15,081 bases of DNA from Hyphochytrium catenoides (lineage: Eukaryota; Sar; Hyphochytriomycetes; Hyphochytriales; Hyphochytriaceae): the NCBI GenBank assembly GCA_900088475.1, contig FLMG01004198.1, positions 19,818 to 34,898 of the forward strand, in the 5' to 3' direction. Every line of letters starts with the position of its first letter. Within the stretch, counting starts at the first letter, position 1. This document shows, in pieces, positions 1 to 9,900 of this stretch. The translations under genes were made by a program, and so were the position numbers. The notes under the pieces were generated by a model that was given only the letters and a program-made list of their open reading frames with translations, had not been told where the DNA came from and ran no database searches.

Positions 1-113
1 AGGGAGAGAGAGAGAGAGAGCGGGAGAGCGAGAGAGAGAAAAGAGAGAAAAGAGAGACAGAGAGAGAGAGAAAAGAGAGAGAGAGAGAGAAAAGAGAGAC
101 AGAGAGAGAGAAG
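1..113. repeat. GA-rich microsatellite at the left edge
   Basis: The plus strand is almost purely purine, mainly GA dinucleotides broken by AAAAG and GACAG interruptions. A block of roughly 22 nt containing GAAAAGAGAGACAGAG recurs. It lies about 285 nt upstream of the glycosyltransferase start codon and may continue beyond the window. Confidence 0.9.
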
Positions 114-397
114 GAGAGGCTCAGGAACAGGAGAAGATGATGTAGATCGCGGGTTAGAGGTATGCTTCAAAGCTCCGTTGTGCCGCTTCGAACATAGCAA
201 GACAGGACGCTAGACACCAACCTGTTGAAGATCATTGAGTCTTAGAGAAAGGCAAGAAGGGCGACGGATTCCGTCAGCACCGGGTTGGGATCAGCTCCGT
301 CTCCTATTGCTAGCCAACATCATTCACAAACTTATCGGGCCAAACAAGAGCTATCAGACTTCCAAAGGACCGCGCCGCCGATTTGACCACCCCGCCG
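114..397 (+). other. 5' flank / probable 5' UTR of the glycosyltransferase gene
   Basis: No convincing coding exon is visible here. A short upstream ATG at 137 is followed directly by a TAG. I see no clear TATA box. The region probably holds the promoter and leader of the downstream gene. Confidence 0.4.
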
Positions 398-2882
398 ATG
401 GCGCCGATCTCTACTTTTTGGGCTCTTGCAGCTCTACTTCTCACCGGTAGCTGTCCACTGAGTCTGGCCGGCAAGATCTGGAACAGCAGACTAAAGCAGC
501 ACCTCAACACCACTCCAGAAAACCAGCATATTCCTATAGATCCTGCTCTTCGATCCTTCCGTCCTCTACATCCTCAATTGCCTACTACCATTGCAGACAG
601 CAAGCTCTTTATTGGGATCTCTTCCTTCCGGGATGGGGAGAGATGTGGCCGTACCTTGTACTCGGCGTTTGATAATAGTACGGCGCCAGAAAGAGTCTAT
701 GCCGGGATTGTCGATCAGCTGGCCGCGGGAGAAGTGAGCTGCCTGGATAACTATTGCGCTCTGGTTGCCAGCCGGGGCATTAGGGGCCAGAAACCTCAGG
801 ATCTGGTTGGGAAGTGCCCTTACAAGGACCAGATCAGGAGCTTTGAGATGCCCTCGCGAGACTCTCGTGGACCCAATGTGGCGCGCTCGCATCAACAAAA
901 TCTCTTACAGGACGAGGAGTTCTGCCTACAGGTAAGGGAGCAGTCTCTCTAGAGAGGAAAGTGGAGCTATGGGAGACTGAGGTCATAGGCCAGAGTAAAG
1001 CCTGTAGTTAGTGGTCGTCCCTTGTGCCTTGAGAGCAGAGAGCCATGTCTAGGAGTAGAAGGACGAGCAGTAGACTGGAGAGAGGCAAGGCGAGAGAGTG
1101 ACGAAGGTGGCAGAAAGTAAGAGTTCCCAGTCCTCAAGGGAGAGTGAGAGGGACCTAGAAAGCCGTCAAGGAGACGCTTATCAAGAAGAACTCACACTCT
1201 TAACTCCGCCAACCCCTCATTCCAGATCGACGCGCACTCAATCCTCTTTGACAAATGGGACAGTGACATGATCACCGACTGGACCAAGGCTAACAATGAG
1301 ATGGCGGTGCTTTCCACGTATATCCACGACTGCGAGGCCACCTGGACTAAAGGAATGAACTTCATCCCGCACCTCTGTGCCACTACGCGCGGTAGCTATG
1401 GCATGGTCCGCAATGAAGGAGCTTCAGTGGTGACAGCGAATGGGATCCCGCAGCTTTCTCATCTGTGGGGAGCAGGTCAGTCTGACTCGGACCATTCGGA
1501 GACTAGACATACACCGAATAGAGCAAAGAAGGAGTGCCGGGGAGGATGAATCGAACCAAGAGAGATTAGAAAGAGCAAGAGGAGAGAGTAGCCCATGAAG
1601 TCAATGAAAGAGGCACTACTGACCTCACTTCCGCAGGGTTCTCCTTCTCCAAGTGCCACACAGAGCGTGATGTACGGATTGATCCTCACACGCCGTGGAT
1701 CTTTGATGGTGAAGAGTTCATGCGTAGCGCCCGCCTGTGGACTCACGGCTATGATATCTACTCCCCGTCAACGCTCAGTGTCTGCCATGACTATAAGCCA
1801 GTGCCGCACAGGTAGACCAAGATACTGATACAACGTCTCATTAGTCTCTAGGTGCTCTTCTTACCAATCTCACCCTTTCGGCCTTTACTCTGCCTGCCCT
1901 TCCTTCCTTTCATGTTCATTTCCATCCCTTGAGGTTCTTCGTTGGACTTTTATGTTGTTTGTTGATGAACAAGGAGTAATCTCAGTTCTCTTCGTCCCAC
2001 AGGTACGGCACAGATGCTGACGCTCCAGACGCCAAGACACGTGACCAAGAGGTCACGAAGAGCGCCAACAGGATGAAGTCCATCTTGGGACAACCTCTTT
2101 CTCACGATAGTGCGATGTTTGAGGAAGATCTGAACTCCTACAGGCTTGGAACCATCCGCTCGCGTGAGCAGTTCCTGCAGTTCTCAGGCGTCGATCTGCA
2201 GACAGGGAAGGATGTTGATCGCTGCCAGCAGCTCTACTGGGTACCCTACGACGTTCTAGGACTGCCTCGCAGCAATAAGAATACGGGTAAAGACGTTGCG
2301 ACTCTTGCTCATCATAAAGAGGCGGAGCTGCCAAAGTCAGAGGAAGCACGCAGATTGAGACAGCAAAAAAAGGAGACGCCAGATGCTGAAGTATCTACGG
2401 CGCTCTTGACCCCAGGAGCCAAGGAGATGCAGGAGGGAAGGGGGAAGTCAGTGGAAGGCGAAGTGAAGATTGAAGTGAAGCTTGAGGTCGACGTTCCTCC
2501 CGTCACAGACAACACACTGTCTGTCCCGAGATCAAAAGAGGGAGATGACAGTGCCTCTCCACCTTCAGCCGAGGAGACGGATGAAGGCAAACCGACAGTG
2601 GAGGAGGTGGAGGAGATGATAGAGAGTGAGGATAAGGACAAAACTGCAGAGAACAACTCCATCAACCGCCTCCGCAACCGTCAAGACTCTGAGCAGCGTG
2701 ATAAGAGGCAAGATGTCTTGCATCTATCTCAAGATGACTCTCTACATCTAGGGTCAGAGGTGGACTACTGGGTTATCATTACCAGAGTGCTCGGCTTTGG
2801 CGCTGTTATCAGCCTTCTCGGCCTCCTGAGGCGGACTGGCAACCCTAAGCGCTTACAATATGACAACTCTAAGTTCGCTTGA
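398..2882 (+). CDS. GT60-family polypeptide N-acetylglucosaminyltransferase, four exons, 612 aa
   Basis: Exons are 398-931, 1226-1475, 1637-1811 and 2003-2882, joined in phases 0, 1 and 2; introns are 294, 161 and 191 nt with donors GTAAGG, GTCAGT and GTAGAC. The ATG at 398 has a good eukaryotic context (GCCGATGG); the frame is open slightly upstream but only from a TTG. Hydrophobic residues about 7-24 form a signal peptide or signal anchor. The catalytic region shows family hallmarks: KLFIGISSFRD near 69-79, GPNVARS, LQIDAHS around 177-183 (the DxH metal/sugar-nucleotide motif), HLWGAGFSFSKC, DPHTPWIFDGEE around 277-288, RLWTHGYDIYSP, then RSREQFLQFSGVDL. Family members transfer alpha-GlcNAc to hydroxyproline or Thr/Ser (Dictyostelium Skp1 Gnt1, trypanosome Golgi enzymes). 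An acidic Glu/Lys/Ser-rich linker follows, then a hydrophobic segment about 576-595 and a short basic tail. The signal argues for a Golgi/ER enzyme rather than a cytosolic Skp1 modifier; the acceptor is inferred only. Confidence 0.9.
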
Positions 2883-3949
2883 GCTCACACACTATCTCTA
2901 TCCGCTTTTGGATGATGGAGTAGCTACCTACAGAAACGAAGAGAACAAGAGCTATGGCCAAAGACAAGCCGGACTGCCTGTTCTCTTCAAAAAGCAGTAC
3001 CATCTCTAGTCAGGTTAGGTACAGAGCGAGGCATCAACGGGCCTTATTCTTTTCTTCTAGTCCCTATTGTCCCGGAAGATCAGCAGCCGTCCAGCCCTAG
3101 ATACTACTCAGCCGCGGGGTGCGGGAAAGGCTATAGAAGCTTTAATCTATAAATCGCGTCGGCTGTGTCCATCGGCCTCTCTCTCTCTCTCTCTCAATGT
3201 TGGTTGTTCTCATCCGTCTTTAAGGTTTTAAGACATTGTGAAGATCCATCTCTCTGTGCCTCCGCTTTTCCCCTTGCCCTGCTATCCTCATATCCTCTAG
3301 GCCATCTTGTTGCTGGTCTGTCCTCTTATTTGTTTATTGTCTCATATCAACTCCTACAATCTGCCAATGGCTCTTGACAGAAGATCTTATCTTGTTCAAT
3401 GTAAATTGGGATGGTCGTCTGAGTAACAGAGCAGCCGCTAATGTTATAAAAACCTTAAGACGTTAGAGCAAAAATGACGGGAGACGAGCCCTCTTTCGTA
3501 TCCAGATACCGCCTGATTCCTAGTAAAACATGGGGCCAGTTTACGTCTCTACTTCCCTTGCTACCTTCTATGGATCGCAAGGGGTTTTCTATTCGTCGTG
3601 TCCCAAAGGCTTCGCTTCTAACGCAGGCACAGTGACGCTGTGGCCCGTTAGAATCTGGGTCTCGATCTCAATGACGGCGTTACGAATTGTGAGCCATCTG
3701 TGGGAAATGCAGAGAAACGATAGGGTCAGCTCAGCCTTGGGGAGTTCGTCTGTTTGCAATGCTCTTATGCACCCTCGCTACCTTCCATCTAAAGTACTAG
3801 TAGGTATGCAGGGCATCTCATGGAACTATCTTGTCTCTCCGCCCCCCACGTCCCATGCACAGCGTCTCCTGTCAAACAATCTTCGCCACCCTAACTATAA
3901 CTACGCTATGCTCTATCCTCCTTCGCCGATGGGTACGTCTTTTTACTAC
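2883..3949. other. intergenic space between convergent genes
   Basis: The region lies between the stop codons of two convergent genes and should contain both 3' UTRs. I see no coding exon supported by splice sites and no AATAAA close to either stop. TATA-like strings occur near 3146 (TATAAATC) and 3445 (TATAAAAA). A plus-strand reading frame of 162 codons from 3530 runs antisense into the last exon of the minus-strand gene and is about what chance would give in 15 kb. Confidence 0.6.
3176..3195. repeat. short CT dinucleotide tract
   Basis: About ten CT repeats sit in the intergenic space. This is the same purine/pyrimidine class as the larger tracts in the window. Confidence 0.9.
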
Positions 3950-6900
3950 TTACTCCTGCACAGCCTGAGGTCCATAGGGCAGCAGATGCTCAGGCACCTC
4001 ATAGTCTTGGTCAAATGATGTAAGGCTAACTCCTGATAGCGCGTCCTCTACAAACTCCACATTGAAAGGGTCCAAAGGTTGGAGAGTCGGGCTTTCCTCA
4101 TAGGCACTTTGATCAAGGACATCCAGCCATTCAATCATGTCCTCATGACTGTATGATAAGACATCGGGATGCGAGACGAAAGTTGAAGGGCATTAATAGG
4201 GCATATACGGTTCTGAGCTCAGCTATAAAGGCGAAAAGAATATGGGCTCAGCGAATGTCCACGAAGAGTAGGCCACATATAACGGAGGCATCAGCAAGGA
4301 GAGAGACTTGCATTCGAAGAAGTTAGACAGCGGTGTGTGGCGTACCGTGGTGCACATAGCGCCCATCTGTTCAGCCCGCTTTGGATCTCAAAACAGAACT
4401 TGAGAGCGACTTTGTGCAGCCCCTGCGCATCCACTTGTTGAGGCAGTTCCCTAATGGTTGCATTCACGACGTCGATCTCCCGCTTGATAGGACCGCCTAA
4501 GACAGAACATGTCAGATACAGAGAAAAAGAGGGGAGAGAAGGAGAGGGCTGAAAGGGGCGAAACAACTGTGATTGGAAGCAAAAGATTCACATAAAGGCA
4601 CGGAGAAAGACCTTAACGACAAGCGCGTGATAAGCCGACCTTCAGTATCTGAGTACCCTAGCTTCCGATCTCTCAGATAAAAGTACTTCTCCCTCCACTC
4701 TCCCTTGTGCATAAAGCCTTGTTTGAGGAGGACGCCACGTTTCTTCCAGCTGACAGAGACCTGAAGATAAAGGGTTAGTGAAGGGGAAAGGGAGTGGATA
4801 TCCCGCTACAGGGTTTAGTTTCACTGAACAAAAGACAGGATTTTGAGAGTAGACGGGACAGCGTGCCACAAAAAAAAGGAAAAGAAAGAGGTCAAACCGT
4901 GAGATGTCCTACCTTCGTTTGATTTACTGCTGCAGCACCTCTCCCTAGCTCGACAACGTAGCGCTTTGTAGCAACAAAAATGGCCTGCAAGCCAAGGAAT
5001 GAGTTAGGATGGAGTGACCGTTTAGAGGCAACAGACTAGGATGGCTAAACAACGGAGCCAACAGAAAAGTAACTCTCTGCCCACCTGTAACATGCTGTTG
5101 AAGTCTCCCTGCAGCGCAGGATCAAGGTTATCTTGCTCTTCATCCTCTGCCCTGAGGGAGTGCGGAGTCCCACTGTTAGGTGAACGGGGGTCATCTCCGA
5201 GCCACCCCGCCTCCCGAGCATTCCAGCTCACACTTCGCGGGGTCCTGGCCCCTCTACTATTGGCTGGAGAAGGGGCTCGTGACGATGAGGAGGAGGATGA
5301 CCCCGTAGGACTTAAGCCCGTCGTAATACTTGGTGGCCCGCTAGGATCACTTCTTCTGGTGATGCCGAGTGCCTGTTGCCAGGAGTCAAACGAGTGGCGG
5401 AACGTGGTCTCGGAGCCCCGTGGTGAGGAGAAAGCCCAGTTCGTAACATTCTTTGGTGACATTAGGGCCAGACCTACGTAAGCAAAGGAGGAGAGCCAAT
5501 TAACGAATGATTGGCAGGCTATGTTTAAAGGTTAAGAATAGAGTGAAGGATAAAAGCAATCGCAAGACAGAAGCCAAACTAAAGATACTCCTGCTCACAG
5601 CAGAAAATGGATGGAGGGAATGAAGAGAGAAATGAACAAGATATGTACCCTTGGGTGAAGTCTTTTCCTTCTTGTCTGGCTGTGCAGTAGGCGTGGACGC
5701 GGGTGATGCTCTGGGTGAACTGACAATCATATTCTTCAGTCCACTTGCAGCAGAAGTTGCTGGTGAAGAGGTGGCCGTAAGTATTCCAAAACGGCAAAAC
5801 GCAACACAACTCTGTAGAGACTTCAAACACATGGAAGGTAAATGGCGTGATCTAGGCGGTGAGTCCGTCCAGCATGCACGACATCCAAAGAGAGCGCATC
5901 TAATGGCGGAGTCGTTGACACTACTTACCAAGGTCAAGCCCGAAGGATGACGATCTAGCTTTCTTCTTCTCCTTTGCAGGGAAGTCTTCCGTACTCTTAG
6001 GCATGGCGCCAACTACCTGATTGAAGTCTTCTCCAACCTCATCCAAAAGGCGTTTCGTGTCAGAAGGAACCACGACTGTGGCATCTCGAGCTAAGAGAGA
6101 CAGGACAAGAGGTGAGAGATGGGTCGAGAGGTACCGTCGCGTAATGGTTAGATAAAGATCTCACAAAATGGCATCTCCAAACCTACAAACGCAGTGTGAC
6201 ATCAATGGACTAGACGTGACCAGGTGCCCTTGCGGTTAGCGAGGAAGAGGAAGAAACGCTAACAGGAGAGACTTTCTTGAGACGGTTGGAAGCTTGGCTC
6301 TCGGCCTTGGTAGACAAAGTACAGACCGGCGGGTTCTGGGTGCCTCAAAGAGAACAAACTTACTTTTAAGAGTCCATCTGGTGGGCTTTAGTACTCTGTA
6401 GGCTAGAAGGTGGTGGAAAAAGAACCGTGTGTCGATGTTCCAGTGCAAGAAGTACTTCATGAACACTTGCTTCAGCTCATAGCGCAGCTTCTCCGCTTGC
6501 CGCTCAGGAAATGCATCCCAGAAGTTATAGAGGAACTCCAGCGTGGCCAGCTGCAGGCAGGACAGGTACGGCCGTTAAGGGATAGTCCCAAGTTACGTTC
6601 AGAGACTTTACCGATTAACGATTATCTCCTCCTCCCCTTCCTTTCGCACTCACCTGCACTTGCACATGCTCAGTGGAGAGTAAGATCCTGAGTGCGGAGC
6701 AAAGAAATCTATAATCGAACGTTGGCGGAAGCAGAGCAGCTTCATCATGAGCAGGGATCTGCACAAGCGAGTCCTGAGAAAAGCCCCAGGCATCCCCTTT
6801 CTCCACATGTGTGAGCCGATAGGAACGCAAACGAATGCGCCATGTGCGGATGACGTGGAACCAGATCTAAACACATCGAGAGAAAGAAGCAAGTGAAGGT

Positions 6901-9900
6901 TGCAGGAGGAGAGTTGTCAGCCATCACGTGCGATGCAGCAACAGCTGCACCGTCATGCCGTCATATATGTACGGGTTACTAACCCCAAGTATTTCCATGG
7001 TGGCCCTGACCCCTGGCGGCTCATGAAGCTTTGTTGTGCTCAAAAGCAGGGTAACCATCGGGTTCAGAAGTGCGCCATTAGAGAGAAGTGTGCAAGAAGC
7101 CTTGAATATTGAAGTAGGCAATTGATGGCTGCGATGATGTCGCAGCTCGTAGAAGTAAACCTGCCAAAAAAGACAAGGTACCAAACTGTGAGGGATGATG
7201 AGGCAGCAACAGAAATGTTCGTGACAAAGGTAGATAAAGTATTTGGCAAATAACGAAACAAGAAATGAAGGAATAGTGTTATACGAAGCGCGTGACGAAC
7301 AAGGTTGCCTACCTGCAGCGCCTGCTTATACCCAGGCAGACTCTCCCACGTGACCTTTTGTTTAAGGACTGCCAGATTGTCAAGGACATACCAGCACCAT
7401 TGGTCGAAGATAAGAATATTCAGCCGGTTTAGCTCTGTATCGTTCTTCAGCAGACGCTTCTTCCAGTTCCCTTCCACTGACTCAAACTTGTGATTCGCGG
7501 ACTCTGCTTGATCCTACGAGCCCAAGAGCGTCAACTGTGAGAGGTCTTGTCGAAAGCTGAAGGGTAAGCTTGAATCTAGCGTATGATGAATGTGCCTTCT
7601 TAAGCCGGAGGACATGCTCCTAGCCCAAAATCCAGGAGCAAGTAGTGAAACCTCTTACCTTAAGTTTCTTGCCGCCGTATTCCTGCTCCAGCGCGTTGTG
7701 GAAGACCCGCCAGTCCAGGTGCGGCTCCAACTGGTAATACTTGGGGTCAATGGTCACAGTAGAGCCCAGGAATCCGCGGTATATGTCGTCAATAGAGTCT
7801 CCATAAGAATCCTATAGTGATAGACCAAGATAGCGTTTAGCCAAAGGAATATGAAGGATTAGGTCGATTGGACGGAGATTCGCCACAACAAGTTTCAGAC
7901 AAATCTACAGCTGTGAAGGGACATGAACGGTGTCGCTTTCCGTTATCTACATCACTGCTACCATCGTGGTTCTCGCTTTTTTCCTTGTGTTTGACGCTTA
8001 ATCTTGAACAGAGCTTTTCCCAGCTCCGGCATGTAACTCAACTCATGTTTCCAAAATTGCCACAAGTCTCTCTCACCTGCCAGAGCTTGAAGACCTCAAA
8101 GCCAAAATCTGGTATTCTAAACATCATGGTGGAGATCACCCGAGCGGCGAAGAAGAGGAAGTTCCCCGCCATCACTCCTTGCACAGAGATGGACTGCAGG
8201 ACAAAGGCCAGCGTCTCAAGCATCAGCTTTCGGTATTTCAAGCTTAGCTCGAGCTCTGTCTTTGTCGGCGCACTCTCGGATAGAGGATCAAAGCCCAGGA
8301 GCCCTAGGTCACCTAACGTGTACAGCGTGTAAAGCAAAAGAAAAAAAACGGGAGGGTCAGCTCAAAATGACTTGGCCCAGCTTAAGCCTAGAAGACGGGA
8401 AAATGAACCGATTTCGGTGGAGCAGATTACTTTCTTGGAGCTATGAGCGCTAGAAGAACAATCTATACGGATAATAGTGCCAAAAGGCGGAGAGCAATGA
8501 CTCCTCTGTCGATGAGCCACCGGAGAATTGGACCAAAGAGGCAGCTGCCTACCGAATTCTCCCCTTTTCAAAAGATAGAAGGTCGTCTCGTAGAAGAAGT
8601 TCCTCAAGGAGTAATCTCTGACGCGAATGTTGTCCAGAATAAAACGCCATAAACGGAGGAGAAGCCCACGAGTCTCGTTAAGTGCATCCTGGCTCGAATA
8701 GAGCCAACTCAGCATTGAAGCCTGCCAAGCGCAAACGGTTAATCATCAACTTTGCCCAGAAGACTTAAGGACTAAGGCTCCTTCGCTCGTACTCTCCCAG
8801 GAGAGTGTAGCCAAATATAGAGTATACCAGGGAGAAAGTAGGCGGTGCACCACTAGTTATAAAGCCAGCAGTAGAATACGAGCCGAATGTACCTTGTGCG
8901 TTATCCTCAACACTTGCAGAATTTTGGCTGCCTTTCTTTTACTGGTCTCTTTGCCCTCTTTTCCAGTGCTAGACATTCCACTGATAAGCCCATCAAGCTT
9001 TTCTGAAAGCCGCACTGCCTCCTCCGGCAGCACAGTTTTCTTGGTAGACTTGAAAAGTGATCGTTCTCTAACGAGGGAAGCGAGACGTAGAGTGAGTTAA
9101 CAGAGGAAGTGAAAAGAGATATATTTTGTACTGAGAGTAACGGACACTAAGACAAAGGGAACGGCGTGACAGAGCTGACAGCACGAGACAAAGTGAACTT
9201 GATGGTGTTGAACAGGACACTTACTTCTTCTTCTTTCCAACAATGACGGAGCTGGACCCAGTGATGCCATGCTCGCTGATCACGCCCACTCGCATCTGGC
9301 GAATCTCGGGAACATTCTCGAACACCACGGTGCCTTGAAGGAAGCCAACCTACAGGAGAGCGGCATTAGCATTGGATAAGCGATTAGGTTAACATTATGT
9401 AGGAGCCCAATAGCAATTGCCTTTGAACTGGGGACTGACATATCGCAAAGCTGCTGACAAAGCCAAGTCGGCAATACAATGACGATTATAGTAATGGCTC
9501 ATGAGTGCAAGAAGGGTGAATAAGTAGTCAGCCTTATCGTTGGGAAGACTGCAGCGTCCCCTAATCTACCTCTCTGCGACCCAGAGTTCTCTAGTCTGAT
9601 CCTTACATGATGTCCGTTTAGGGTTAGGGTGCTCTTGAAGTGGCTCAGAACCTTGACGCATCCATCGTCCACCTTAGAAAAGTCTGGCATCCCGTCCTCA
9701 TAGAGTTTTTCGGTCGTCAGCCAGCACTGCCCGTACAAACCGCTTACACGGATCTCCTCTGTGAACTTCCAAGGTCGACCTTCTTGTTTCTGCACATGGC
9801 AAGAACATCAGCAGTATAAGAGACGATGACCCACCTAGAGGCCAGAGAAAGAGATAGATAGGAGTGAAGTGCGATACGTGTGGTGAGAGAAGCCGTTCAT

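Noticed and set aside
235-450. Plus-strand frame overlapping the glycosyltransferase start
   Set aside because: It begins with a TTG, is in a different frame from the gene and shows no protein-like pattern.
3530-4018. Plus-strand reading frame of 162 codons with an ATG and a TATA-like string about 80 nt upstream
   Set aside because: It overlaps antisense the well-supported last exon of the C2/PH gene, has no recognisable domain, and roughly one frame of this length is expected by chance in 15 kb.
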